A DNA stretch of 39,310 nt, taken from the IMG/VR virus record IMGVR_UViG_3300043395_001241, positions 1 to 39,310 of that record, one strand, 5' to 3'. The position numbers and the translations under genes are program-made. Numbering within the stretch: the stretch's first letter is position 1; each line of letters begins with the position of its first letter. Positions 1-9,042 of the stretch are shown here, piece by piece. The stretch comes from a virus. The notes beneath the pieces are model-generated. The model saw nothing but the letters and a program-made list of their open reading frames with translations. It did no database searches and had not been told where the DNA came from.

Positions 1-123
1 TGCGTACCCACATCAGCGACATGATGCCTACCAGCCGTAGCATCAACCGTTTCAACCCTGCTGACAAGGGTGACACGATCAGCACCTACGAAGGTGACTT
101 CAACTACACCTACCAGATCGATG
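1..123. repeat. Terminal direct repeat, left copy (same as 39188-39310)
   Basis: Bases 1-123 are identical to 39188-39310. Joining the ends at this repeat restores one uninterrupted capsid reading frame, so the molecule maps as a circle of about 39187 bp. This fits headful packaging of permuted genomes or an assembler end overlap. It is not evidence of a physical end lying inside the capsid gene. Confidence 0.95.
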
Positions 124-392
124 ATTCGTGGGTCATGGACCAGACTGGCGCTGACAACACCAGCGCTCTGTTCATGAACCCCGATGTGATCCAGTGGGGT
201 TCGTTGCGTGAACTCGGCCCCAACAACGAAGTGTTCAGCAACGCTGACGCATCGTTGGACCAGTACATCATGGAAGGTACGCTGATTGTGCGTAACCCCG
301 CTGGTGTGGCTGTTCTGGCGGCTATCAGCCCGACTGGTGCGGCTGTGACGGGTCCCCGTCCGAGCGCCCAGGTTCAGCGCTACTTGACCTGA
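1..392 (+). CDS. Major capsid protein, C-terminal part (continues from 38422)
   Basis: This is the end of the coat gene whose start lies at 38422. Across the circular junction (38422-39187 joined to 1-392) the frame is continuous and gives a protein of 385 residues. The reading frame is open from base 1; the ATG at 21 is an internal methionine, not a start. The protein ends in a short Pro/Ala/Gly-rich tail. It resembles the SU10-like (DUF5309) coat family by overall sequence character, and its position directly after a scaffold gene supports a coat role. It is followed at once by a strong terminator. Confidence 0.85.
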   Translation, partial: RTHISDMMPTSRSINRFNPADKGDTISTYEGDFNYTYQIDDSWVMDQTGADNTSALFMNPDVIQWGSLRELGPNNEVFSNADASLDQYIMEGTLIVRNPAGVAVLAAISPTGAAVTGPRPSAQVQRYLT

Positions 393-410
393 TCGTTAGG
401 TTGGTGAACA

Positions 411-436
411 AAGGGGGGCTTCGGTCCCCCTTTTTT
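411..436 (+). terminator. Rho-independent terminator after the capsid gene
   Basis: A G-rich arm at 413-419 pairs with a C-rich arm at 424-430 around a C(TTCG)G tetraloop, followed by six T. The UUCG loop and T tract are typical of an intrinsic terminator. It probably sets a high capsid transcript level relative to the downstream tail genes. Confidence 0.9.
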
Positions 437-449
437 GAAAAGGTAAAGC

Positions 450-944
450 ATGGAAAACGAAGAGTTAAAAGTTGACGAAGACTACTACATGCAAGGCAAC
501 CTCAGCCCTGCTGTGGAAGGCGCTTTGCGTAAAAACAATCAACTTTACAACGAAGTAAAGTCAGGTACTTGGTCGCAGACCTTTGACACCCCAAACATGA
601 CCTACACGGTCGGGGCGGTGGATGGCAACAGGTATGTCCAATACGACCAAAAGAATGTCGAAAAGATCCGACAAGATTGCAAAACCATGCGTGAGTTCTA
701 CAAAGAACATGGGACTGATAACCCGTTCTTTGCTGGCACTTTCCACGCCATGAACCTTCCCAAATGCTTTGCACATGAGATCAGTTCCAAGTGGTTTAAT
801 AATCGCCCTTGGGAACTTATCAAGCGTGACAAGCAAGACAAAATTCTTTTTTACGCTATCGTGAACGAATATTATTCAGATTTCGTTTGCCACCCTAGCG
901 GAAAAATACCACTTCCCTATAATCCAAGTATTCCGACCAAATGA
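450..944 (+). CDS. Hypothetical virion-region protein, 164 aa
   Basis: I do not recognise a family. The product is a soluble, hydrophilic 164-residue protein rich in Asp, Asn, Lys and Tyr, with no membrane segment or signal peptide. It starts after the Shine-Dalgarno-like AAAGGT-type sequence that follows the capsid terminator. It lies between the coat gene and a putative head-tail adaptor gene, so a head-completion or minor structural role is possible, but this is inferred from position only. Confidence 0.7.
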   Translation: MENEELKVDEDYYMQGNLSPAVEGALRKNNQLYNEVKSGTWSQTFDTPNMTYTVGAVDGNRYVQYDQKNVEKIRQDCKTMREFYKEHGTDNPFFAGTFHAMNLPKCFAHEISSKWFNNRPWELIKRDKQDKILFYAIVNEYYSDFVCHPSGKIPLPYNPSIPTK

Positions 945-953
945 GGGTGAAAA

Positions 954-1940
954 ATGTCCCTATTCATTCAATCTGCTAACGCTCTTGTTAGCCGTGTGGC
1001 TCAATGGGTAGGGGTCATCCCTCGCAGTACCGCAATCACCGCAACAGCATATAACTCCTCAACTGGAGTTTTGACTGTTTCCACCAATCCGACCTCAACC
1101 ATTCTGGTTGGCGACTTTATCGGTCCTGCCCTAAATTATCCGTTTGCTCTGGTGCTGGGAACCACTTCCACCACCATTACTGTGAACGATGTTGACGGCA
1201 TTTTCACTTCTGCCACCTATCCTCTGACAATTCTTGCTCTGCCCACTGCTAACAGTTTGGAAATTCAGACCTGTATTCAGCAAGCAGAGTTGAAGATGCG
1301 TACGATTGAACTTCCTGCTTTGCGTACCAATCCGTATGGGGCAACCCCAACCACGCTGACTACTGATGCAAACGGCATGGCCCCCATTCCTGCCGACATG
1401 AACAAGCCTATTTTGTTTTTTCAGGAAACGCCAAATAGTGAAGTTCAACCTGGCACTCCTGCGGCTAGTATGGGTCCTTGGATCATTTATGACCGTGTGG
1501 GTGATCGTGAAATTATCCGTAGGCGCATGATTGACCAACTGTATGTGCGTCCGTTCGGTGTTCCCCGAGTGATCCGTGCATCGTTCTCTGAAGTGGGTTT
1601 GAAATATGTTTTCACGCCCAACCCTGGTGAAAATGTACAAATCAAAGCCGCTTACTATCGAACCTTTCCATTCTTGTTTAGTCCTACTGGCGATAACCTT
1701 GATCCGATTGTGCAGAGCAATGCGGCGCTAGTATCGTTTCCTGAAGGTTATCTCTACGGGACCTTGTGGGCTTACTACGACAAGAACAAAAACACCGAAG
1801 AATCTCAAAAATGGTTGGCTCGTTTTGACGATGCTTACGGTTTGATCGAAGACCAGAACTACCGAGGTAAATGGACAGGAGGTGACAGACACCTTACCTC
1901 CGAATTCCAACCCCGTGATTATCGCTATAACTTTAAGTAA
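954..1940 (+). CDS. Putative head-tail adaptor / tail protein, 328 aa
   Basis: The 328-residue protein begins with a short helical segment (SANALVSRVAQWVG). A beta-rich Ser/Thr-rich domain follows at about residues 25-100. Then comes a segment of the kind seen in phage adaptor proteins: CIQQAELKMRT near residue 106 and IYDRVGDREI near 175. The C-terminal part is Tyr- and Trp-rich with charged helices. Position directly after the coat region and before the fibre genes fits an adaptor of the podoviral connector (P22 gp4 / T7 gp11 functional class). The family assignment is from sequence character and context, not from a search. Confidence 0.55.
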   Translation: MSLFIQSANALVSRVAQWVGVIPRSTAITATAYNSSTGVLTVSTNPTSTILVGDFIGPALNYPFALVLGTTSTTITVNDVDGIFTSATYPLTILALPTANSLEIQTCIQQAELKMRTIELPALRTNPYGATPTTLTTDANGMAPIPADMNKPILFFQETPNSEVQPGTPAASMGPWIIYDRVGDREIIRRRMIDQLYVRPFGVPRVIRASFSEVGLKYVFTPNPGENVQIKAAYYRTFPFLFSPTGDNLDPIVQSNAALVSFPEGYLYGTLWAYYDKNKNTEESQKWLARFDDAYGLIEDQNYRGKWTGGDRHLTSEFQPRDYRYNFK

Positions 1941-1949
1941 GGACCCAAA

Positions 1950-3587
1950 ATGGCAACAGGCGGTCTTTACGGCAACAGCAACGCACAAGTTGTTCAGCCT
2001 CAAGGTGGCGCTGAGAGCGGCGGTCTATACGGACAGGCTGGCTCGTTTGGTGGCACTTATTTTGAGTGGTTCATCTTTAAAGAATCTGCAACGCCTCCTG
2101 CAACGCCTACTGGCGGCTCTTGGAACTTCCAAACCAATACTGGAACCACGCCTACTGGTTGGGTCATGGTTGTTCCTGCGGCTCCTACTGAGCAAGTATG
2201 GGTGTCTATTGCGTTGGTCAATAGCAAGAATGCTGGGACTCTTGTCTGGTCCACCCCAGGTGTTTTTAATAATCTGATTGGCCCTACGGGTCCCACGGGT
2301 CCAATTGGTCCTACAGGTCCTACGGGTCCCACGGGAGCGCAGGGTGTACAAGGAGTTACAGGACCTACAGGTCCAACAGGCTCAACTGGAGCAACAGGTG
2401 CGACAGGTCCAACGGGACCTACAGGAAGTACAGGCGCAATTGGCCCAACTGGCCCAACGGGTGCTACTGGAGCAACAGGCGCAACTGGACCTACTGGACC
2501 AACAGGACCCCAAGGAATACAGGGCGTAACGGGTCCGACAGGTCCTACTGGTGATATAGGTCCTACGGGTCCCACGGGTCCTCAAGGCATCCAAGGTGTT
2601 ACAGGTCCGACTGGTCCTACAGGCGCACAAGGCGATATTGGTCCGACTGGTCCGACTGGTCCTCAAGGTATTCAAGGTGTGACTGGACCTATTGGTCCTA
2701 CGGGTGCTCAAGGAATTCAGGGTCCTACTGGTCCTACTGGACCGCAGGGAGACATTGGACCCACTGGACCCACAGGTCCTACTGGCGCACAAGGTATCCA
2801 AGGACCGACAGGACCAACGGGACCTACAGGACCCCAAGGCATTCAAGGACCCACGGGACCTACAGGTGCGGTTGGACCCACAGGACCTACGGGACCCACG
2901 GGGGCTACAGGTGCAACAGGCGCTACGGGACCCACTGGTCCCACGGGTGCGATTGGTCCAACTGGACCCACTGGCGCAACGGGACCTGGTGTTGCAAGCG
3001 GTGGCACGGCTGGGCAAGTGTTGTCCAAGATTGACTCCACCAACTACAACACGCAATGGATTGACAACTACGCAACCCAAGTTAAGTTGCCTGTTAAAAA
3101 CGCAACAGGATCTACGCTAAACAAGGGTTCGGTTGTTTACATTTCTGGCGCTACTGGGGCAAACGCTTTGGTTGCTCTGGCTCAAGCCAACGCTGAGTCT
3201 ACTTCTGCAACAACGATTGGTTTCCTTGACTCTACCTTAACCACTGGTAGCCAAGGTCTGGTTATTGTTGAGGGCGTAATCAGCGGTATTGATACTTCTG
3301 CGGCTACCGAAGGCGATCCTGTTTGGCTGTCTCCCACCACTGCTGGTGGTGTGGTGTTTGGTCTTGCCAATAAACCTCAAGCCCCCAACCATCTTGTCTA
3401 TCTTGGTGTTGTAACCAGAGCACACGCAACGGTTGGTGAGATTCAAATCCACATCTACAACGGTTGGGAACTGGATGAACTTCACAATGTCCAAATCACC
3501 AGCCCTGTGACTGGAAACATCCTTGTTTACAACGCATCAACGGGTTTGTGGGTCAACACCAGCACGGTGTCGGGTGGGACATTCTGA
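1950..3587 (+). CDS. Collagen-like tail fibre protein, 545 aa
   Basis: Three parts are visible. Residues 1-109 form an attachment-type module with a SGGLYG start and YFEWFIF...GGSWNF motifs, closely related to the protein at 4642. Residues about 110-346 are a long uninterrupted Gly-X-Y collagen-like shaft dominated by Gly-Pro-Thr triplets with some GAQGIQ and GATGAT units. The C-terminal 200 residues are a beta-rich tip ending in VSGGTF. Such shafts form trimers and act as receptor-binding fibres. The stop codon overlaps the start of the glycosyltransferase gene (TGATG), so the two are translationally coupled. Starts after AAGGA at a good distance. Confidence 0.85.
   Translation: MATGGLYGNSNAQVVQPQGGAESGGLYGQAGSFGGTYFEWFIFKESATPPATPTGGSWNFQTNTGTTPTGWVMVVPAAPTEQVWVSIALVNSKNAGTLVWSTPGVFNNLIGPTGPTGPIGPTGPTGPTGAQGVQGVTGPTGPTGSTGATGATGPTGPTGSTGAIGPTGPTGATGATGATGPTGPTGPQGIQGVTGPTGPTGDIGPTGPTGPQGIQGVTGPTGPTGAQGDIGPTGPTGPQGIQGVTGPIGPTGAQGIQGPTGPTGPQGDIGPTGPTGPTGAQGIQGPTGPTGPTGPQGIQGPTGPTGAVGPTGPTGPTGATGATGATGPTGPTGAIGPTGPTGATGPGVASGGTAGQVLSKIDSTNYNTQWIDNYATQVKLPVKNATGSTLNKGSVVYISGATGANALVALAQANAESTSATTIGFLDSTLTTGSQGLVIVEGVISGIDTSAATEGDPVWLSPTTAGGVVFGLANKPQAPNHLVYLGVVTRAHATVGEIQIHIYNGWELDELHNVQITSPVTGNILVYNASTGLWVNTSTVSGGTF
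2278..2989 (+). repeat. Gly-Pro-Thr collagen-like coding repeats
   Basis: This is tandem 9-base coding repetition with varied synonymous codons, giving almost only Gly-X-Y triplets in which X is mostly Pro and Y is mostly Thr. The codon variation shows that selection keeps the protein repeat rather than the DNA repeat. The opposite strand shows long open frames only because of this repetition. Confidence 0.95.
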
Positions 3588-4645
3588 TGAAGATAGCCGT
3601 CTACGCCATATCAAAAAACGAAGGTCAGTTTGTCGAAAGATTTTGTGAATCTGCCAAAGACGCTGACCTGATTTTGATTGCTGATACTGGCTCTACAGAC
3701 AATACTGTTGAGTTGGCTGAAGAATGTGGGGCTACTGTTTACAAAATCTATATCAAGCCTTGGAGGTTTGACAAGGCTAGGGATGCCGCTCTTGCCCTGA
3801 TTCCTGCCGACATTGATGTGTGCATCAGTCTGGATTTGGATGAGGTTTTGGAGCCTGGTTGGCGAGATATTGTCGAGTCGGTTTGGAAGGAAAACACCAC
3901 CCGATTGCGTTATCAATTCGACTGGGGATCTGGCATTCGGTTCTACAGCGAGAAGATTCATTCCCGCCATGGGTATTTCTGGAAACATCCGTGCCATGAA
4001 TACATCACGCCAAACCCTTATTTTGAGGAAGTTTGGGCAAATACGGACGAACTCCTGATTACCCATCACCCTGATCCAACCAAGTCTAGAGGACAATATT
4101 TAGACCTGTTGCGGGTAGCGGTTGCAGAAGACAAAGAATGTCCCAGAAATGCCTTTTATTACGCCAGAGAACTAGTGTTTTACAGGCATTGGTATGACGG
4201 TCTAGACGCTCTGAAAACCTATTTAGACCTTCCTGCCGCCAAATGGTCACATGAACGCTCTTATGCCATGCGGTTGATGTCTGAATGTTATGAAAACATT
4301 GGATATGACGAACTGGCATTTAAGTGGGCTAGATTGGCTGTTGCTGAATGTCCAGAAACCAGAGAGCCTTGGCTTGCTTTAGCCATGCTTTGTTATCGTA
4401 AAGGACAATGGCATGAGTGTTTGTTTGCCAGTGAAAGATGTTTGTCGATCACTGAAAAGCAACTGATTTACACAATGAATCCAGAGTGTTGGACTGAGCG
4501 ACCTTATGACCTAGCAAGTTTGGCATATTGGAACTTAGGACAGAAAGAAAAGGCTATCGAATTTTGCCGTAAAGCCCTAGAATTCAATCCTAAAGATTCT
4601 CGTCTGTTGACCAATCTGGAGAAAATGACCGAGGTAGAAACATGA
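3587..4645 (+). CDS. Family 2-type glycosyltransferase with TPR-like C-terminus, 352 aa
   Basis: The N-terminus is a GT-A fold: KIAVYAISKNEG at residues 2-13, IADTGSTDNT at 31-40 and the metal-binding DLDE at 83-86. The C-terminal half (about 210-350) is a run of helical tetratricopeptide-like repeats such as AFKWARLAVAECP and AIEFCRKALEFNP. I chose the ATG at 3587 because it overlaps the preceding stop and begins the conserved domain. It also overlaps the next fibre gene by ATGA (4642-4645). Enzymes of this type transfer a nucleotide-activated sugar. The likely acceptor, inferred from the tight coupling to two fibre genes, is a virion fibre protein; modification of host surface glycan is an alternative. 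Confidence 0.85.
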   Translation: MKIAVYAISKNEGQFVERFCESAKDADLILIADTGSTDNTVELAEECGATVYKIYIKPWRFDKARDAALALIPADIDVCISLDLDEVLEPGWRDIVESVWKENTTRLRYQFDWGSGIRFYSEKIHSRHGYFWKHPCHEYITPNPYFEEVWANTDELLITHHPDPTKSRGQYLDLLRVAVAEDKECPRNAFYYARELVFYRHWYDGLDALKTYLDLPAAKWSHERSYAMRLMSECYENIGYDELAFKWARLAVAECPETREPWLALAMLCYRKGQWHECLFASERCLSITEKQLIYTMNPECWTERPYDLASLAYWNLGQKEKAIEFCRKALEFNPKDSRLLTNLEKMTEVET

Positions 4646-5103
4646 CGATGGGGCCATACTACACAGGAAGCGGTGACTCATCGGGTCTATATGGGACCCC
4701 TGTTTCGCCGTCTTCGACCACTTATTTTGAGTGGTTTATCTTCCAAGAGGCTTCTAGTCAACCAGCCACCCCCACTGGTGGATCTTGGAACTTCACTACC
4801 AATTCTGGCACTGCTCCTTCTGGTTGGTCAGCAACGCCTCCAACAAACCCCTTGAACCAAGTTTGGGTGAGTATTGGGGTTGTAAGTTCTAAGGCAACCA
4901 CGGCTATCACTTGGGGTGTGCCAGGTCTGTTTGCTTACCCTGGGGCAGGATCTATTTTGTCTGGTAACGGCAGTCCTAGTGGTGCGGCTGGTGCAAACAA
5001 CCAAATGTACATAGAACTGGATGCGGTTCCACAGGGCATTTGGTTTAAAGAATCTGGTTCTTGGGTGAAATTGAACGGCCTAGTGTCGGGCGGTACATTC
5101 TGA
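4642..5103 (+). CDS. Short fibre protein paralogous to the collagen-like fibre, 153 aa
   Basis: The first 110 residues repeat the N-terminal module of the collagen-like fibre: [40 protein letters not shown] and WGVPGLF. The collagen-like shaft is missing. The last six residues, VSGGTF, are identical to the end of the 1950-3587 product. It overlaps the glycosyltransferase stop by four bases. It probably binds the same place on the tail as its paralogue, as an alternative or accessory fibre or as a linker for the long fibre encoded next. Confidence 0.75.
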   Translation: MTMGPYYTGSGDSSGLYGTPVSPSSTTYFEWFIFQEASSQPATPTGGSWNFTTNSGTAPSGWSATPPTNPLNQVWVSIGVVSSKATTAITWGVPGLFAYPGAGSILSGNGSPSGAAGANNQMYIELDAVPQGIWFKESGSWVKLNGLVSGGTF

Positions 5104-5113
5104 AGGAAAAATC

Positions 5114-8100
5114 ATGGCGGCTTCTGGCGCACAACAAATTCAACTCTACTACTCGACCTCTTCGGGTACGGCTCCTGTTGCTGGCAATCTGGCTAATGGT
5201 GAACTTGCAATCAACATCACTGATGGCAAGTTGTACTACAAAGACAACTCGGGAACTGTTCAAACTTTAGCAACCAAAGCCGCCACAAGCGGATCTTTCT
5301 CTGACATTACTGTTTCTGGTAGCGCAACTCTTTCTGGCGGCACAGCCAACGGGGTTCTGTATCTCAACGGCTCTAAGGTTGCGACAAGTGGTAGTGCGCT
5401 GACTTTTGATGGGACAACGCTTGGAGTTGCAAACGGTGTTACTGGTGGAACTGCGCTGTCTTTGACTGGAACTTATGCGGCATCTGGAACGGTCGCATTT
5501 ATGAACTTTCAGCGTGTTGGGGGTGCGGTTGCTGGAACGCTTGGCTATGACGATGCAAGCACTGCAATTCGGTTTGGAACGACCACCAATCACTCAACCA
5601 TTTTCCTTCAAAACAACACCGAACAAATGCGCCTGACCTCCACAGGTCTTGGCATTGGGACGAGTTCGCCTTCCAAAAAACTTGAAGTTGCAAACTCTGA
5701 CGCATTGATTTACGGCATTACCGTAGGCCGTGGAGCAGGTGCTGTGTCCACCAATACTGCGGTGGGTGCGAGTGCGTTGGCGGCGAATACGACAGGTTCT
5801 AACAACGTTGCGGTTGGCAATAGTGCTATGGCCGCAACTACATCAGCCGCAAATAACACTGCGGTCGGCTCTGGCGCTTTGCAAACCAACACTACGGGCG
5901 ACCAGCATACTGCCGTGGGGCGTGGGGCGCTGAGTTTGAATACGACTGGCTATTACAACTCAGCGTTTGGTTGGGCATCTTTGTATTCCAATACCACTGG
6001 GGCATTTAATGTAGGCATTGGACATTCCTCGCTTTACTCCAACACCACCGCCAATTACGGCACTGCCGTTGGCTATCAAGCAGGGTACAGCAACACCACA
6101 TCAAACGGGTTGACTGCGTTTGGATACAAAGCCGCCTATGCGGTTACAAACGGAACCAATGCCGCTTTTGGTCGTGAGGCGTTGCTTAGTGAAGCGTCTG
6201 GTTCTGGTAACACTGCGTTGGGCAATTACAACTTGTACACGCAAAACGGAGCAAGCAATAACACTGCCGTTGGATACAATGTGATGTACGCCAATACGAC
6301 TGGCGGTAACAATACTGCGGTTGGATATCAGGCGTTAATCTCCAACACCACAGCATCTAACAACACTGCGGTAGGTTTTCAGGCTTCGTACACCTCAACC
6401 ACAGGAACCCACATTACTGCAATAGGCTACCAAGCCATGAAAGGCGGTACGAGTGCGGATGGTTCTTACAGTGTTGCTGTCGGCAGTAGCGCACTCTTTG
6501 CAATCACTTCAGGTGTTCAAAACACTGCTGTTGGTTACAACACAATGACATCCACGACCACGGGGAATAACAACTCCGCTTTGGGTCAGGGTGGTCTTGC
6601 GTTAAATACCACAGGTTCTTCAAACACAGCCGTAGGTCAAGCGGCCCTCTACAACAACACCACAGCCTCTCAAAATACTGCTGTTGGTTATCAGGCGCTT
6701 GAGCAAAATACCACTTCCTCTAACAATGTGGCTGTGGGGTATCAGGCGGCGAATAGAAACACGACAGGCGTTGGCATAACTGCAATTGGTTCACAAGCCC
6801 TATATTCAAATACAACAGGGAACTTGAACACTGCGCTTGGAACGCTTGGCCCTGGTGGGCTTTCTGCGCCCCTGTTTGCCAACACCACTGGTAACTACAA
6901 CATTGCAATTGGCGCTGGGATTACTGGCTCTCGTCTTGCGGCTTTAGCGCAAAACACGACTGGAACTGGCAACACGGCGATTGGCAATTCTGCGTTGTCG
7001 AGCAATACGACTGCCAGCGACAACACTGCAATTGGTTACAGAACACTGCAAGACAGCACTGGCTCTGCAAACACTGCGATTGGCACTCAAGCCCTCCAAG
7101 CCAACACCAGCGCATCCAACAGCACCGTTGTCGGATATCAAGCGGCGTATAACAGTTCTGTTGGCTCGCAACTGACAGTGCTTGGATGGAGAGCGCTCTA
7201 CTCGTCAACTGTCTCCAACTTCAATGTGGCCATCGGTTCACAGGCGCTTTATTCGTGGAACAACACAAGTGCTGATGGCTCATGCGCTGTCGTTGGCTAT
7301 CAGGCCGCATACAGCACCACGACTGGAAATGCCAACTCAGTATTGGGTCACCAAGCCCTCTACTCCAACACCACCGCCTCTAACAACACGGCTGTTGGTT
7401 ATCAGGCGGGGTATCAAAATACCACGGGCACAAACAACGCTTTCGGTGGCTTACAGGCAGGTTTTTGGAATACCACTGGTTCTCAGAATACTGCTTTTGG
7501 TGCGGGTTCTTACGCTTCAAACTCAACTACTGCTACAGGTTCTAATAACTCTTCTTTTGGGTATCAAGCGCTTTACAGTAACACCACCGCCTCTAACAAC
7601 ACTGCGGTGGGTTATCAGGCTGGGTACAGCAACCAGACAGGCCAATATCTGACTTTTGTTGGGGGCGGTTCTGGAAGAGTAAACACCGCAAGTTCCAACG
7701 ATGGCTTTGGGTATCAGTCGCTTTATTCCAACACCTCTGGCACAGCCAACTGTGCAATTGGCGCAGGCACCCTGTACTCAAACACAACTGGCAATTACAA
7801 CACCGCTTTGGGTATTGGGATTATTGGTTCTACTGCGCCAGCACTTTTAGGCAACACGACTGGTTCGTATAACATTGCGATTGGGAGCGGCGCCCTCCAG
7901 TCCAACACCACCGCCTCTTACAACACTGCTCTTGGTTGGAGAGCGGGGTACAGCAACCAAACGGGAACAGACAACACTTATGTCGGTGCTCTGGCTGGTT
8001 ATAACGCAACTGGCCTTGGAAACACTTTTGTCGGCACTAGCAACAACCAAGGTGCAGGCTACTTTGTAACCACAGGTGCAAAGAACACTATCCTTGGTGG

Positions 8101-8578
8101 CTACAACGGCAACCAAGGTGGTGTCGACATTCGCACCTCAAACAACAATGTGGTGTTATCTGACGGCGACGGCGGTATAACTGCTCGTTGGGACGCAAAT
8201 AACGCATACATTGTTCGAATGGGGTCTGGTGCTGGCAGTAACGCAGTCAAGTACAACACCACCACCAAAGAACTGACATACGACACATCGTCTGCTCGGT
8301 ACAAAGAAAACATTCGGGACAGCATCTACGGTCTTGATGCTGTTATGTCGTTGCGTTCTGCAATGTTTGAATACAAGAAAGAACAGCGCACAGATGTTGG
8401 ATTGATTGCCGAAGAAGTTGACTTGGTTATCCCTGAGTTGGTTGGCAAGAACGCTGACGGACAACCTGATTCTGTGTCTTACGACCGCATGGTGTCTGTG
8501 TTGGTCAAAGCCATCCAAGAACTTAAATCTGAACTCGACTCGGTGAAAGCCGAACTTGCAACCCTGAAAGGAGCCTGA
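5114..8578 (+). CDS. Long tail fibre with YadA-like head repeats and S74 self-cleaving chaperone, 1154 aa
   Basis: The N-terminus (about 8-55) is an attachment motif, LYYSTSSG...NGELAINITDGKLYYKDN. Residues about 185-960 carry dozens of degenerate NTAVGYQAL-type units like the left-handed beta-roll head repeats of trimeric autotransporter adhesins. The C-terminal 100 residues are a Peptidase S74 intramolecular chaperone (ARYKENI, GLIAEEV) with the likely catalytic dyad Ser1059 and Lys1064 in the S-x-x-R-x-K spacing. In endosialidase-type proteins this domain drives trimer folding and then cuts itself off. It ends in a coiled coil (AIQELKSELDSVKAELATLK). This is the best candidate for the main host-range determinant. 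Confidence 0.9.
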   Translation: MAASGAQQIQLYYSTSSGTAPVAGNLANGELAINITDGKLYYKDNSGTVQTLATKAATSGSFSDITVSGSATLSGGTANGVLYLNGSKVATSGSALTFDGTTLGVANGVTGGTALSLTGTYAASGTVAFMNFQRVGGAVAGTLGYDDASTAIRFGTTTNHSTIFLQNNTEQMRLTSTGLGIGTSSPSKKLEVANSDALIYGITVGRGAGAVSTNTAVGASALAANTTGSNNVAVGNSAMAATTSAANNTAVGSGALQTNTTGDQHTAVGRGALSLNTTGYYNSAFGWASLYSNTTGAFNVGIGHSSLYSNTTANYGTAVGYQAGYSNTTSNGLTAFGYKAAYAVTNGTNAAFGREALLSEASGSGNTALGNYNLYTQNGASNNTAVGYNVMYANTTGGNNTAVGYQALISNTTASNNTAVGFQASYTSTTGTHITAIGYQAMKGGTSADGSYSVAVGSSALFAITSGVQNTAVGYNTMTSTTTGNNNSALGQGGLALNTTGSSNTAVGQAALYNNTTASQNTAVGYQALEQNTTSSNNVAVGYQAANRNTTGVGITAIGSQALYSNTTGNLNTALGTLGPGGLSAPLFANTTGNYNIAIGAGITGSRLAALAQNTTGTGNTAIGNSALSSNTTASDNTAIGYRTLQDSTGSANTAIGTQALQANTSASNSTVVGYQAAYNSSVGSQLTVLGWRALYSSTVSNFNVAIGSQALYSWNNTSADGSCAVVGYQAAYSTTTGNANSVLGHQALYSNTTASNNTAVGYQAGYQNTTGTNNAFGGLQAGFWNTTGSQNTAFGAGSYASNSTTATGSNNSSFGYQALYSNTTASNNTAVGYQAGYSNQTGQYLTFVGGGSGRVNTASSNDGFGYQSLYSNTSGTANCAIGAGTLYSNTTGNYNTALGIGIIGSTAPALLGNTTGSYNIAIGSGALQSNTTASYNTALGWRAGYSNQTGTDNTYVGALAGYNATGLGNTFVGTSNNQGAGYFVTTGAKNTILGGYNGNQGGVDIRTSNNNVVLSDGDGGITARWDANNAYIVRMGSGAGSNAVKYNTTTKELTYDTSSARYKENIRDSIYGLDAVMSLRSAMFEYKKEQRTDVGLIAEEVDLVIPELVGKNADGQPDSVSYDRMVSVLVKAIQELKSELDSVKAELATLKGA
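5740..7970 (+). repeat. Degenerate coding repeats (NTAVGYQA-type units)
   Basis: The repeat unit is of variable length, with a core translating as SNNTAVGYQAG(Y)SNTT. Many copies differ by synonymous and conservative changes, and near-identical DNA stretches recur (for example around 6640, 7360 and 7580). These could recombine and change fibre length. Boundaries are approximate. Confidence 0.85.
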
Positions 8579-8580
8579 AA

Positions 8581-8811
8581 ATGACTGAAATCGCAACCCC
8601 TGTGGAGCAACCCACCGAAGCCGAAATAGCGAGGCACTACTCGGCGGCAATGGACTCGGTGAACCTAATCAACGCTGGCAAGCCCGAAGGCATGGAAGAT
8701 GCTGAGTGGGCTGACTGCGTGGCTCGAAACAAAGAGCACCTTCGTCTGATGATTGCCAAACCTTGGTGGACTACGGAAGACCTAACACCTTTGCAACAGG
8801 CTTCGGCATAA
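8581..8811 (+). CDS. Small acidic protein, 76 aa, unknown
   Basis: A 76-residue acidic protein with a Glu/Pro-rich start and a helical middle (NAGKPEGMEDAEWADCVARNKEHLRLMIAKP). There is no membrane segment. An AAGGAG ribosome-binding site overlaps the end of the fibre gene, so it is translated with the tail operon. It may be a fibre-assembly helper from position; no family is recognised. Confidence 0.75.
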   Translation: MTEIATPVEQPTEAEIARHYSAAMDSVNLINAGKPEGMEDAEWADCVARNKEHLRLMIAKPWWTTEDLTPLQQASA

Positions 8812-8825
8812 TACGCATGGGTAAG

Positions 8826-8851
8826 CCGCCACCCACAACGGCGGTATTTTT
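8826..8851 (+). terminator. Weak terminator-like hairpin
   Basis: CCGCC at 8826-8830 pairs with GGCGG at 8840-8844 around a 9-base loop, followed by TATTTTT. The short stem and long loop make termination partial at best. Confidence 0.4.
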
Positions 8852-8863
8852 AAAGGAAAAGCA

Positions 8864-9037
8864 ATGGAAGACATCAAAATTCAACTGAACTTGTCTTTGG
8901 TCAATGGGATTCTGGGTTATTTGGGAACCCGTCCTTACGGCGAAGTATTCCAGTTGGTTCAAGCCATCCAAGAGCAAGCAGGACCCCAGGTTCCTGTTCA
9001 AGCTCCTGTTGAAGAAACAGAAACCTCTTTGCAGTAA
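8864..9037 (+). CDS. Small protein, 57 aa, upstream of the tail hub
   Basis: Translates to 57 residues beginning MEDIKIQLNLSLVNGILGYL, with a helical, Gln-rich centre (EVFQLVQAIQEQAG) and an acidic Pro/Glu tail. It starts after AAAGGAAAAGCA, the same leader that precedes several early genes at 24-26 kb. Small genes of this kind are common next to podoviral tail hub genes. Function unknown. Confidence 0.7.
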   Translation: MEDIKIQLNLSLVNGILGYLGTRPYGEVFQLVQAIQEQAGPQVPVQAPVEETETSLQ

Positions 9038-9042
9038 AGATC

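Noticed and set aside
2057-3080. Minus-strand open frames opposite the collagen-like fibre
   Set aside because: They are shadows of the Gly-Pro-Thr repeat (GPVGPV and Arg/Ser/Thr patterns) and carry no independent features.
5740-7970. CRISPR array or tandem satellite
   Set aside because: The repeats are in a continuous reading frame, vary mostly at synonymous positions and have no constant repeat with unique spacers.
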